Positions 33,949 through 46,811 of a DNA stretch of 64,000 bases are shown piece after piece. The notes under the pieces were generated by a model that worked only from the letters and a program-made list of their open reading frames with translations, did not search any database and was not told the DNA's origin. This DNA is from Loripinus fragilis (taxonomy: Eukaryota; Mollusca; Bivalvia; Lucinida; Lucinidae): NCBI GenBank assembly GCA_964019695.1, contig OZ026514.1, positions 99,874,845-99,938,844 of the forward strand, in the 5' to 3' direction. The translations under genes were made by a program, and so were the position numbers. How positions within the stretch are numbered: the first letter of the stretch is position 1; every line of letters begins with the position of its first letter.

Positions 33949-33991
33949 TCACCTGAGCACAATACTCTCCAGGTGAGCTCTAGTGATTGTT
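33949..33991. repeat. Small hairpin related to the 1.7-kb element end
   Basis: 'agctcacctgagc' is followed by its inverse 'ccaggtgagct'. The motif 'agctcacc' ... 'ggtgagct' also closes the elements at 49000 and 59795. Confidence 0.5.
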
Positions 33992-34215
33992 GAACCCTTC
34001 GGCTGCTACAAAAAATATACATCTGAAAATGTTGTCTGCTGAAGCTGTCTGCTGCATGTAAATGCTAAACGTCAAGGACTAATTTCGGCAAACAGACAGT
34101 GTGGACCCAGATAAGACTGCAGAGCTGTCTGATCTGGGTCCATACTGTTTGCTACAAAGACATTTAAAAATGACGAGCAGACGACACAGCAGATGATAGT
34201 TGTGATTAGCAGCCA

Positions 34216-34545
34216 ATGATAATATATGGAATAATTATAGGTGAGTCTATGTGTACTGACCATTTCAAAGGATAGTGTGGCTTTGGTGTATATAATGTTG
34301 AAAGAAGGTTTTGTAGATATGTGTGAACTGACAATGCCATGTAGACAATTTTTTAGGGGGGTATGTATGAATTTACCATGCCATATCATAGCTTTGATGT
34401 ATAAAATGTTGGGAAATGATTTTCTGATTTGTAAGTGTGAACAAATGATGCATATACTTGATGTTTGTAATGAAGAAAATTACATTTAGAGGTGTAACAA
34501 ATGTAGTGTGAACTGATCATGCCATAACAATGTCTTTCCATATAA
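34216..34545. repeat. Decayed left part of the 135-bp satellite
   Basis: Diverged units with 'gtgaactgacaatgccat', 'taggtgagtc' and 'gatgtataaaatgttg', recognisable from the core array. Confidence 0.6.
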
Positions 34546-34786
34546 TTGAGCCATGACATGAGATTTCCAACAATGTGGTATGTGTGACCAGCAAAGACTC
34601 AGATCAGCCTGCGCATACATGCAGTCTGATCAGAGCCTTTGCTAGTGGCTTGAACATTCTATGAGTGTTAAGCTATTGACCGAACAGCATTTGGAGTCTC
34701 TAAGCTTTAAAGGAGGCTGTACAGGCTTGTCTGAGTCTACGCTTGTCAAAATGCCACATTGTTGGAAATCGCATGTCACGGCTTAT
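34546..34786 (+). mobile_element. MITE-A, full copy inside the satellite
   Basis: Inverted ends of about 30 bp: 'gagccatgacatgagatttc' and the inverse of 'cgcatgtcacggctta'. The interior has 'cagatcagcctgcgcata'. Confidence 0.85.
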
Positions 34787-37700
34787 ATAATGAAGAGAGA
34801 AACATCACATTGATAAATGTAATGGATATATTACTTTAAGATGAGTAATTGTGAACTGACCATGCCCTTGCCTTGGTGAGTTATTGTGAACTGACCATAC
34901 CATTAAATGACGTTGATGATTATAGTGAGAGGAAACTTAGTGTGGACTGACTATGCCATATCCAGACATTGAGGTATGCCATGTTGAGAATGATTTCTTG
35001 GTGAGTTATTGTGAACTGACCGTACCATTAACTGACATTGATGTTTATAGTGAGAATGACTAAAAGGCATAGTGTGGACTGGCTATGCCATAGCTTGACA
35101 TTTATGTATGCCATTTGAGAATGATTTCTAGGTGAGTTTTTGTTAACTGACCATACCATTAACTGACATTGATGTATATAGTGAGAATTACTTAAAGGAA
35201 AGTTAGTGTGAACTGACTCTGCCATAGCCCTGATATTGATGTATGCCATGTTGAGAATGATTTCTAGGTGAGTTATTTTGAACTGACCATACCATTAACT
35301 GACATTGTTGTATATAGTGAGAATTACTTAAAGGAAAGTTAGTGTGAACTGACTATGCCATAGCCCTACATTGATGTATGCCATTTGAGAATGATTTCTA
35401 GGTGAGTTATTGTGAACTGACTGTACCATTAACTGACATTGTTGTATATAGTGAGAATAACTAAACTTCAAGTTAGTGTGGATTGACTTTGCCATAAAAA
35501 TGTCTTTCCATATATGAGCCATGACATGAGATTTCCAACAATGTGGTATGTGCGACTAGCAAACCCTCAGATCAGCCTGCCCATATGCGCAGTCTAATCA
35601 GAGCCTTTGCTAGTCGCTTGAACATTCTATGAGAGTTAAGCTACTGACCGAACAGCATTTGGAATTTCTAAGCTTAAAAGGAGGCTGTACAGACTTGTCT
35701 GAGTCTATGCTTGTCGAAATGCTACATTGTTGGAAATCACATGTCACGGCTTATATAATGAAGAGAGAATCATCACATTGATAAATGTAATGGATATATT
35801 ACTTTAAGGTCAGTAATTGTGAACTGACCATGCCCTTGCCTTGGTGAGGTATTGTGAACTGACCATACCATTAAATGACATTGATGTATATAGTGAGAAT
35901 GACTTAAAGGAAAGTTAGTATGGACTGACTATGCCATAGCCCTACATTGATGTATGCCATGTTGAGAATGTCTTCTAGGTGAGTTATTGTGAACTGATCA
36001 TACCATTAACTGACATTGATGTATATAGTGAGAATAACTTAAAGGAAAGTTAGTGTGAACTGACTATGCCATAGCCCTGCATTGATGTATGCTATGTTGA
36101 GAATGATTTCTAGGTGAGTTATTGTGAACTGATCATACCATTAACTGACATTGATGTATATAGTGAGAATGACTTAAAGGAAAGTTAGTGTGAACTAACT
36201 ATGCCATAGCCCTACATTGATGTATGCTATGTTGAGAATGATTTCTAGGTGAGTTATTGTGAACTGACCATACCATTAACTGACATTGATGTATATAGTG
36301 AGAATTACTTAAAGGAAAGTTAGTGTGAACTGACTATGCCATAGCCCTACATTGATGTATGCCATGTTGATAATGATTTCTAGGTGAGTTATTGTGAACT
36401 GACCATACCATTAAATGACATTGATGTATATAGTGAGAATGACTTAAAGGAAAGTTAGTGTGAACTAACTATGCCATAGCCCTACATTGATGTATGCTAT
36501 GTTGAGAATGATTTCTAGGTGAGTTATTGTGAACTGACCATACCATTAACTGACATTGATGTATATAGTGAGAATTACTTAAAGGAAAGTTAGTGTGAAC
36601 TGACTATGCCATAGCCCTACATTGATGTATGCCATGTTGATAATGATTTCTAGGTGAGTTATTGTGAACTGACCATACCATTAAATGACATTGATGTATA
36701 TAGTGAGAATGACTTAAAGGAAAGTTAGTGTGAACTAACTATGCCATAGCCCTACATTGATGTATGCTATGTTGAGAATGATTTCTAGGTGAGTTATTGT
36801 GAACTGATCATACCATTAACTAACATTGATGTATATAGTGAGAATGACTTAAAGGAAAGTTAGTGTGAACTAACTATGCCATAGCCCTACATTGATGTAT
36901 GCTATGTTGAGAATGATTTCTAGGTGAGTTATTGTGAACTGACCATACCATTAACTGACATTGATGTATATAGTGAGAATTACTTAAAGGAAAGTTAGTG
37001 TGAACTGACTATGCCATAGCCCTACATTGATGTATGCCATGTTGATAATGATTTTGGTGAGTTATTGTGAACTGACCATACCATTAACTGACATTGATGT
37101 ATATAGTGAGAATGACTTAAAGGAAAGTTAGTGTGGACTGACTATGCCATAGCTTGACATTGATGTATGCCATGTTGAGAATGATTTCTAGGTGAGTTAT
37201 TGTGAGCTGACATTGATGTATATAGTGAGAATTACTTAAAGGAAAGTTAGTGTGGACTGACTATGCCATAGCCCTACATTGATGTATGCCATGTTGAGAA
37301 TGATTTCTAGGTGAGTTACTATGAAGTGACCATACAATTAACTGACATTGATCTATTAAGGGTGAATTGTTTAAGTCAGGATAAAACTTAGTGTGGACTG
37401 ACTATGCCATAGCCCTGATATTGATGTATGCCATGTTGAGAATGATTTCTAGGTGAGTTATGATGAAATGACCATCCCATTTACTGACATTGATGTATAA
37501 AGGGATAATGACTAAAAGGCAAGTTAGTGTGGACTGACTATGCCATAGCCCTACTTTGATGTATGCCATGTTGAGAATGATTTCTTGGTGAGTTATTGTG
37601 AACTGACCTTACCATTAACTGACATTGAAGTGTATAGTGAGAATGACTTAAAGGAAAGTTAGTGTGAACTGACTATGCCATAGCCAAACATTGATGTATG

Positions 37701-38770
37701 CCATGTTGAGAATGATTTCTAGGTGAGTTAATGTGACTTTTTTCATTGTGAACTGACCATACCATTAACTGACATTTATGTATATAGTGAGAATGACTAA
37801 AAGGCATAGTGTGGACTGACTATGCCATAGCTTGACAATTATGTATGCCATGTTGAGAATGATTTCTCGTGAACGGACCATACCACTTACTGACATTTAT
37901 GTTATTAGTGAGAATGACTAAAAGGCATAGTGTGGACTGACTTTGTCATAGCTTGACATTTATGTATGCCATTTGAGAATGATTTCTAGGTGAGTTATTG
38001 TGAACTGACCATACCATTAACTGACATTTATGTATATAGTGAGAATGACTACAAGGCATAGTGTGGACTGACTATGCAATAGCTTGACATTTATATATGC
38101 CATGTTGAGAATGGTTTCTTGGTGAGTTATTGTGAACTGACCATACCACTTACTGACATTTAAATATATAGTGAGAATGACTAAAGGGCATAGTGTAGAC
38201 TGACTATGCCATAGCCCTACATTGATGTATGCCATGTTGAGAATGATTTCTTGGTGAGTTATTGTGAACTGACCATACCATTAACTGACATTTATGTATT
38301 CAGTGAGAATGACTAAAAGGCATAGTGTGGACTGACTATGCCATAGCTTGACATTGATGTATGCCATTTGAGAATGATTTCTAGGTGAGTTATTGTGAAC
38401 TGACCACACCATTAACTGACCTTTATGTATATAGTGAGAATGACTAAAAGGCATAGTGTGAACTGACTATGCCATAGCCCTACATTGATGTATGCCATGT
38501 TGAGAATGATTTCTAGGTGAGTTATTGTGAACTGACCATACCATTAACTGACCTTTATGTATATAGTGAGAATGACTAAAAGGCAAATTAGTGTGGACTG
38601 ACTATGCCATATCCTGACCTTGATGTTTGCCATGTTGAGAATGATTTCTATGCCAGCTATTATGAAATGACCATATCATTATCTGACAATTATCATTTAT
38701 GTTAAAACAAATATAGAGAGGATGAGTTTTTGTGAACTGACCATGCCCCAGCCTATCATTGATGTATACT
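34787..38770 (+). repeat. 135-bp dimeric tandem satellite, homogenised core
   Basis: The unit is about 135 bp, made of two related halves of about 67-68 bp. Half one: 'gatgtatgccatgttgagaa' ... 'gtgaactgaccataccatta'. Half two: 'gatgtatatagtgagaatga' ... 'gtgaactgactatgccatag'. About 28 units. Around 36240-37050 alternating variants give a 270-bp higher-order repeat. Short open frames through it are by-products. Confidence 0.9.
35514..35752 (+). mobile_element. MITE-A, duplicated copy
   Basis: Sits in the same flanking context as 34546-34786: 'tgtctttccatat' before it and 'aatgaagagagaa(t/a)catcaca' after it. It was therefore carried by a segmental duplication of about 965 bp within the satellite. 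Confidence 0.85.
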
Positions 38771-38859
38771 GTAAATTTTGAAATTTTTACGAGAATCATA
38801 TTTATGCGAATAGTGTTAAAAGACAATCATTATAGCCCAGCTTTGAATAAGTTGAGGCT

Positions 38860-39480
38860 ATACTGGATTTGGGTTGTCCCTCATTCCCTCTGCCCATCAG
38901 GTTTTCGTTTCCACTCAATGTCTTGAAGAACGAATTGATAGAATTTCACCAAATTTTGTATATGTATTGGTATTGACAAGATCTAGGTTGGGGTTGTTAC
39001 CTGTCATGTTTGGCACATCAGTACCAGAGTTATGGCCCTTGATTTACGCCAAAATTTCGTTTCCGCTCAATATCTTGAACTAATTAACAGAATTTCACCA
39101 AATCTGATATATGCATTCATATTGACAATATCTACTTTGGGATTGTTACACATCATTTTTGGCACATTTGTACCAGAGTTATGGCCCTTGATTTATGCCA
39201 AAATTTTGTTTTGATAGAATTTCACCAAATTTTGTATATACATTGATATTGACAAGATCTAGGCTGGGATTGTTACCTGTCATTTTGCACACACCAGAGT
39301 TATGGCCCTTGATTTATGCCAACATTTTGTTTTTGCTCAATATCTTGAGAACAAATTGACAGGATTTCACCAAATTTTGTATATACAGAGTATATACAGA
39401 GTTATGGCCCTTATTGATGTCAGAATTTTGTTTCTGCTTAATATCTTTAGAACTTGGCCTTTTTACTGCATGAAAAGCGC
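38860..39480 (+). repeat. Tandem repeat with 'accagagttatggcccttga'
   Basis: Three to four units of roughly 120-155 bp. They share 'agaatttcaccaaattttgt', 'tgacaagatctagg(t/c)tgg' and 'cagagttatggcccttgatt'. No coding capacity. Confidence 0.75.
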
Positions 39481-39513
39481 TGCAGCGGGACTATAGTTAG
39501 ATTATCTGACAAT

Positions 39514-40309
39514 ACTATACCCGACAAAAAAAGAAACGCACCATTACGATTTTTCCCATTAAGATCTCCTTTTGATACGAAAATGTAAATTGTCATGAAA
39601 TATTCATTTCTAATCAAATCTTACTAAAACTTTAGTGTGACGTAGATGAGTATCTGTACTTTCCCTGTGTAGGCATAAAACACATCAAGGCGAATGGTAA
39701 ACTAGTTTTGGAAGTGTTAATTCAACTCTACTGTCTGCATGGAATTCCAAGTATGTTTTACATTTGCAAAGTATGAAAACGATTTGTTGTCGTTATGTGA
39801 GACAACCAATGTGTTTATTGGTGCTTTTTTGTACTTCCAAAATCCATTTTCATTAGTTAGGACCGTTTAAATTGATTAAAACAATGTTGAAATCATTGAG
39901 TGTTTTGTAAGGTTTATCTCCAGTGTAGATTCATTATCCAAAGGGTAGTCACGATACATGGCCTACCTAGAGCTCAATTATCGCATATGATGAATTTAAA
40001 GATAGGAGTTGCAAGGAATAAGTGTCTGTGTACAAGTTGGCCTACTGAGGTGATTCAAATTGCAAGAACGTATCCAGCAAGAGATCATTATAAAAAGGCT
40101 TATTTCCTGTGACTTTACAATTTGACCCCCCTTTTGTTCATGACCAATTTTCTTTAACATAACTTCCACGCCAGATTGCAAAATATGTGTAACGCTGCAG
40201 TACCTGACATACCTTTGCGCTGATATAAACTAAACTGGCCTATCACTTTTGATCTCCCTGAGAGTTGAACAGTTCTAGGTGGTGCGTTTCTTTTTTTGTT
40301 GGGTATAGT
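39514..40309. mobile_element. Inverted-repeat DNA element, about 796 bp
   Basis: Ends 'actatacccgacaaaaaaag' plus 'aaacgcacc' and the inverse of 'ggtgcgtttctttttttgtt' plus 'gggtatagt', a 29-bp TIR with one mismatch. No transposase domain is recognised inside. Confidence 0.85.
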
Positions 40310-40503
40310 TTCCCATGTTAAAAATTTCTGACTTGGGCATGATTTAGCTACATCAGTAAATCAGGTAATTGCTCCATTTCACGGGTTTTTCATTTTCTTG
40401 AGATGCAAAGTTACACGAAAATGAAACCCTTATAAAAATTTCTGAATTTACAGTATTTATGTATATTATGTAAACAATTTTTCTAGCTGAATAAGTATGA
40501 ACA

Positions 40504-40746
40504 AGCCCTGAGGTTATAAAACTTTTTTCATGCTCATCTCAACCGAGCACGAAATTTCAACTGCTCATAAAAACTGAAATACTGACAAATAATGAAGTGT
40601 TTTGCTTTAAGTCTCTCAGATGTAGTATTTATCATGCTAATGAATATTAAAATGCCAACAATTGTTGGCATTTTAACATTTATGAACATGATAAATTTCA
40701 TGCTCAGCTGAGTTGAGCATGAAAAAAGTTTTATAACCTCAGGGCT
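40504..40746. mobile_element. Palindromic MITE-D, copy 1
   Basis: Begins 'aagccctgaggttataaaac' and ends with its exact inverse 'gttttataacctcagggctt'. There is a second palindrome around 'ccaacaattgttgg' in the centre. A partial copy is at 61815-62048. Confidence 0.85.
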
Positions 40747-40789
40747 TGACCACACTCTAGCCCAATAATGATGTATTAAAGGCAATGAG

Positions 40790-41030
40790 AGTGACTTTTG
40801 TTTGAACTGACCATGCCGTTGCATGGCCTTGAGGTATGTTATTGAAATATTCAGATATGCCCATGCCGTGGCATAACCTTAAGGAAGTCTTTTTGTACTG
40901 GCCATGCCCAAGCCAAACATTTATGTATATAATGTAAAAACTAATTCCAAGTGGGTAACTATGATTTGACAATGGGGTAGCATTACGTTCAGGTATAAAA
41001 TGTAGACAAAGACGGACTGGTGAGTTTGTG
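40790..41030. repeat. Decayed 135-bp satellite units
   Basis: 'gaactgaccatgccgttgca', 'gaggtatgttattg' and 'tttatgtatataatg' place these as diverged members of the 34-38 kb array. Confidence 0.5.
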
Positions 41031-41032
41031 AA

Positions 41033-42058
41033 CTATACTATGCACAATAAATTTAGCAATTGTTTTGTATGGGTGAGCCCATCTACATCGGATCTCGAGT
41101 TTCATTTGATGTCATGAAGATGCAAGAGCCGATCATCTGACAAGATTTTCCCTTTAAAAAAATACAGATTTACCAAAGGCAGCGGCTGTGCTAAAGTGAC
41201 ATGTAATTTTAAGACTGGCGGATAACGTGGGTATTTCTGATCATTGGGGGATGCTGAAACCATTTTCAAACGAATGTTTGGTCACTGAAAACCAGAAAAG
41301 CATAACAAATGCTCCAATTTTCTCAACATTCTCAGAGAAATAAAGGACCAAGTTTTCACAATTTGACGTTTTTACTAATGCTTTTACATTTTTGCCTTTA
41401 AACGGTGTTTCTAGTTGGGTTTCTTGAACCACATTAACAAATAAAACTGCTTGATGCCTTCCAATAAATTCAGACAAATACTTGTGAATGAAAATTCTTC
41501 ACTACTACAGTGCACGAGCCGAAAGATAAAATCTAATGTCACTGTTATCTCGCAAATGTGTCACACCATTTTTCAGTAACTTAAGGTTTTAATCAACCAT
41601 AAGATGAGTTACATTGTAAGCCTATGATATCTTTGTAAACTGATTCTCTGTTGAATTAAAATGCCAATTAACATTAGAAGTTTAATCAAATGATGACTAC
41701 ATTTTGATGTCATTGATGGCAGCTGATTTTTTTCAGCATGAAATCTCATCTGTCACATTACCAATAGTTTTTATTGGCGTATGATGCATGAGGAAGATGA
41801 AAGACCACTAAACGAAAATCACATGCTTATCATTTTAGCATTACTTACAACGGATGTGATTTTTGCTTACTGCCCCCTTCTGCAATTCTTGCTTTCTCCA
41901 AATGGCTATTTAAAGAATGGCGTCTGAAATTTCGTGGTTTCATTTGCCAAAGATCCTGTTCTCGTCATTGCAATTGAAATTGATCGGCACTGCACAAAGA
42001 TGAGCACAAAGAAGATGTGAAACATAAGAAATTGCTTAACTTATTGTGCATAGTATAG
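41033..42058. mobile_element. Inverted-repeat element inside the satellite, about 1 kb
   Basis: The left end 'ctatactatgcacaataaat' matches the inverse of the right end 'cttattgtgcatagtatag'. Decayed satellite lies on both sides. A 78-residue minus-strand frame at 41241-41477 (starts MSEFIGRHQAVLFVN) has no family I recognise. Confidence 0.65.
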
Positions 42059-42610
42059 CTGAATGAGCCAAACCATGGCCTTTGATCTGTATAGTGTAGA
42101 GAGAATGACTGAATGAACCATACAATAGCATGGCATTGAAGAATAAACTATAATGTGAATGACTTCTATGTGAGGAAATGTGGACTGACCAATCCATAGC
42201 TGGACATTGATGTCTGTAATGTTAGAGAATGACCTCTAAATGAGTTAATGTGCACGGCACATTTAGGTAGTATTTTAATGCGAAGACTGACCATGCCATT
42301 GATATAATGACTTCCAGGTAAGTTAGTGTGATCTGGCAATCTACTCTCCTGACATTGATGCATGAACTGTGATGTATATAATGTACAGTAAGAATGACTT
42401 CTAGGCGAGTTTGTATATGCCATATTGTATGTTTGACATGAATAAGACTTAAAGGTGATTCAGTGTAAACTGACTGTGTCATAGACTTTTTGAATTAATG
42501 TATGTCCTGTACAGAGAATGAATCGATGTCTGTTATTGTGAACTGACTAAGTACATTACATGTAAAGGAATTAACTCATTGGTGATTTAAATGTAAACTG
42601 ACCTTGTCAT
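42059..42610. repeat. Decayed 135-bp satellite, right part
   Basis: Diverged units such as 'gaatgacttctaggcgagtt' and 'gatgtatataatgtacagt'. Similar text continues at 42800-42990 and 43220-43420. Confidence 0.6.
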
Positions 42611-42797
42611 AGGTTTAGATAAGCAAAATTTTTCAGCGTAAAATTGTAAATATTTTCTTACCCATAATTTTTCGCATATGTTTTGGGTGCTCAAAAGAAC
42701 AGTCACATTGAGATGGTTCTTTTGAGTACCCATAACATATGTTTTGGTTGAGAAATAAGAAAATAATTTTTCTGTTACGCATTCTTATCTAAAGGCC
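42611..42797. mobile_element. MITE-B, copy 3
   Basis: The most complete copy: 'ggtttagataagcaaaattt' to 'gttacgcattcttatctaaa', approximate inverted ends, with the central 'ctcaaaagaac'/'gttcttttgag' hairpin. Confidence 0.82.
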
Positions 42798-42994
42798 TGA
42801 ATGTGAAAGCCTTACATTGATGTACATATACAATAGATAACTTCTAGGTGAGATGGTGTCAACTATTAGGGAGAATGACATAAGATGAGTATGTGTGAAC
42901 TGACAACGTCATAGCCAGAACTTGGTGATAATGACATCTAGACGAGTTGCCATGAACTGACCATGTCATAACGCATACATGTAATTTAGAGATG

Positions 42995-43220
42995 TTAAAA
43001 AGCACCAATCACAACAAATGTAGTCTGTTTTGTCATCTGCTGAAATGTTTTGGAGCCTCTTTGTCAAACAGGACAGACCCAGATCAGACTGCTACTATCT
43101 GAGTCGAGGCTGTTTGCCTCTATACTTAAATTAGTCAATTATGTCAAGACTTATATGCAGCAGATGACTTAAGCAGATGGCAGTTTCAGATACATTTTTT
43201 GTTGGTGCTTTAAGGGTTAA
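42995..43220. mobile_element. TTAA-flanked MITE-C relative with nested hairpin
   Basis: TTAA at 42995 and 43217. Outer ends 'aaagcaccaatcacaac' and 'gttggtgctttaaggg' are inverted. The middle carries the CAGACC/GATCAG hairpin motif (43065-43130). Confidence 0.65.
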
Positions 43221-43940
43221 CTTCAAGAATGACTTATGGATGAGTTTGTGATGTCGAAACTAGTCAAAACCTGTATGTGAATGTTATGTATATATGTTTA
43301 GACAAATTTGCACATAGACTATAGCCTTGACATATATTATGTTGGTAAAAATGACTACTATTCAGTATTACTAAGTGTAAATTGACCATGTATTTTCCTA
43401 CATTGGTGTGTTAACTATTTGAGTTTATGCAAGGCATAAATTGTAAATATACTACTCAAATTTTGATAAAGGTCACATCTATGCAAATCAGTGGAAGTTA
43501 AACTCTTAACATAAATATCTTTCAATCCAACTCGGTTTTTGATGTAGCAATCATGGAAACATAAAGAACATTTCTATAGCAAAAAAAAAATCAAAAAACT
43601 ATTTTTTGTAAAAGTCGTTTTTAACCCAAATACATGTATCATTTTTCTGTGAAAAATATAAAACAGCACATGAAGATTTAGACTTATATTAATCAAATGG
43701 GTAACAACATTTTTATTCATAACCAAAGACAAGAGTGCAATGCAATTATGAAGAAAGTCCTTTTTTGCAATTTCCATTTATCTGAAAAAGGCTAATTTTG
43801 AGCGCAAGCATACATGTGCTTCAATTGTCAAAACTTAAAATACACTTTTTCTGTGAAGTTTGTTCTAGATGCTTCAATGAAGACCTGGAGTCATGGAATA
43901 AATATTCTTGATAAATATAGTTTACTATGGTATTAAAGTT
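43221..43940. other. AT-rich noncoding
   Basis: Decayed satellite up to about 43420, then AT-rich sequence with nothing identified. Confidence 0.4.
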
Positions 43941-44228
43941 GTGACCCTTATCATTGAGTAGAATAAATCGAATGCACTTTATATCATACTAAAGCCTGAA
44001 CTTGGCTTTTAATTTGAAGTCACATTGACTTTCTGGTTGGTTTTTACATACTGTGACCAAATCAGTCAGTTTGTAAACTACTTGCTTTAACCCTTCCTTC
44101 ATGAATGTTCATGCTATGCTCCACCCACAATGAATAATTATATAAATAAACTGTCATGTTTGTACATAGAACAAAGAAATTACTTGTCAGATCCACTAGT
44201 GTCGGATCATATCTAATCATATTTCCAT

Positions 44229-44302
44229 AAGCAAACAGAGTAGACCATGATCAGGCAGCTCTTATAAGAGCTGCCTGATCTGGGTCTGTTCTGTTTGCAA
44301 AA
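44229..44302. repeat. Foldback hairpin with shared outer stem
   Basis: 'gcaaacagagtagaccatga' plus 'tcaggcagctcttat' folds on its inverse ending 'ctgggtctgttctgtttgc'. It belongs to a hairpin family with a common outer and variable inner stem. Confidence 0.75.
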
Positions 44303-45320
44303 GTCTCTATGAGGTAAAGGGTTAAGTATTATTAATGATGATTGAACAAAAGTAATCAAATTTCCATAAGCAAACAGAGTAGTCCCTGATCAGGGCCCTC
44401 TTACAGGCTCTGTTTGCAAAAGTGTTAAAAGGCGTCCCTATGAGGTAAAGGGTTAAATGTTATTAATGATAATTGAACAAAAGTATTTTTGTATCCATAA
44501 AAAGAATTCTGTTCTTAGATTAATTAATCCTTTTCATTCTTATAGGTTGCCCCATACATATTGATACAATAAGTATAGATTTGTTCAGTTTGTATTTTAA
44601 GGGGTTGCCGGCTAAAAATTCTTTCTGTCCCTGAAGATTTTTTTTATCTTAAACAGTACAGGCCCTGATGAGATGCAGCTTTATGCGGCATTTCATCTAG
44701 GTCTGCACTGCTTGCCAAAGTACCGGTTTACTGGTATCCAGAATGAAAAGGGTTAAATATAGTTTGTACATATGAGAAGTTTTGAAGTCTCTCTAGCCAC
44801 TTATAACATTTGGTTTAGACTGTATTAATGTCCAATAATATACACATAATGCAAATGATCAAATATAAGTTAAGTAGCGTATGACAGTATAGTAAGCATT
44901 AATGATTATGTGGATGTCATTTTCTTCTTATAAATTTTGATCAGGTCTTGGATGCTTAAATTGAGAAATTGAAAAAAACCGAATGACAATGAATACAGTT
45001 GCTTAGACTGGCATCAGTCCACTAAAATATATCCACTAAAATGTATATAATTACATTTATAATTATATCTATGAAAAAAAAATCATCTTATAAAAATTCT
45101 ATCCTCTCTGATAGTCAAATTTAGTGATCTGATGTCCATGCCAAGAACTACTCCAAGTAAAGTTTATAAATTGCTATCTTAGAGAGATGATCAGTTTTAC
45201 TACAACAAAATTGACATTAGAGACTGAAGCCAGTCTAACAGTTGCTTAGTGCTTAGATCATGTGGTCCTAAATTTTATCCCTGCCAGAGACAGTGTGTTG
45301 TGTACTTGAGCAAAGCATTT

Positions 45321-45385
45321 TAAACCCTTTTGCACCCAGACTGGCCAAAACAGAGTTTTGGCCAGTCTGGGTGCAATAGGGTTTA
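45321..45385. repeat. Near-perfect 65-bp hairpin
   Basis: 'taaacccttttgcacccaga' plus 'ctggccaaaac' pairs with the inverse 'gttttggccag' plus 'tctgggtgcaatagggttta'. A weaker copy is at 46757-46811. Confidence 0.85.
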
Positions 45386-46756
45386 GCAAGAACTTGGAAA
45401 GTAAGAAATAACAGAAAAAATGTTGACTGGGACCTAAATTACAACTTAACAAAACATTTATTGGGGACATACAGAATTGGTGTATGTTTTATGGTACTTC
45501 TCTATATAAACCAGTTCTTACCAGGGGCAGATATTGTAATTTTACATTATGTTTGTTGTTTTGATAAAAAAATATAGCTTTTATTTTGATTGCAGCCATA
45601 TTTTTGTTAAAACATATTGTTTGTTTTATCTTTGATTTGATAGTATTTTTCATGTATTTTTCATACTTTTATAATGTACCCAATCATACAATAGTTTAGG
45701 GGTATAGTTTCCTTAATTATACCCCGGGTACTAAGTATATAGGGTTTAGCAAGAACTTGTAAAGTAAAACATGACAGAAAAAATTGTTGACTGGGACCTA
45801 AAGTTGTTTAATTTTACATTATGTTTGTTGTTTTGATAAAAAAATATAGCTTTTATTTTGATTGCAGCCATATTTTTTGTAAAAACATTGTTTGTTTCGT
45901 CTTTGATTTCATAGTATTTTTCATGTATTTTCATACTTTTATAATGTACCCAATCATACAATAGTTTAGGGGTACAGTTTCCTTAATTATACCCCCAGTA
46001 CGAAGTATATAGTGTTAAGTGTTAAAAGGCGTCCCTATGAGGTAAAGGGTTAAATGTTATTAATGATGATTCAACAAAAGTATTTTTGTATCCATAACAA
46101 GAATTCTGTTCTTAGGTTAATTAGTCCTTTTCATTCTGATGGATTGCCCCATACATATTGATACAATAAGTATGGGTTTGTTCAGTTTGTATTTTAAGGG
46201 GTTGCCGGTTAAAAATTCTTTCTGTCCCTGAAGATTTTTATTATCTTAACAAACAGTACAGGCCCTGATGAAATGCAGCTTTATGCTGCATTTCATCTGG
46301 GTCTGCACTGTTTGCCAAAGTACTGGTTTACTGGTATCCAGAATGAAAAGGGTTAAATATAGTTTGTACATATGAGAAGTTTTGAAGTCTCTAGCCACTT
46401 ATAACATTTGGTTTGGACTGTATTAATGTCCAATAATATACACATTATAATGCAAATGATCAAATATAAGTTAAGCAGTAAATGACGGTACGTATTAATG
46501 ATTATGTGGAAATCATTTTCTTTTAAATTTTGATCAGGTCTTGGATGCTTAAATTGAGAAATTGAAAAAAATGAATGACAAGGAATACAGTTGCTCATGA
46601 GTGTTTTAGAGTACTCAAATTGAGACCATTTGTGTGAGTAGTATAAATCGAATGCACTTTATAATACCATACTAAAGCCAGCACTTGGCTTTTAATTTGT
46701 AGTCACATTGACTTTCTGGTGGGTTTGTGTGTGTTGTGAACTTGAGCAAATCATTT

Positions 46757-46811
46757 TAAACCCTTTTGCACCCAAACTTAGCTTTGGCCAGTGTGGGTGC
46801 AATAGGGTTTA
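46757..46811. repeat. Second copy of the GCACCC hairpin
   Basis: Same outer stem as 45321-45385. The inner stem is shortened and mismatched. Confidence 0.7.
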
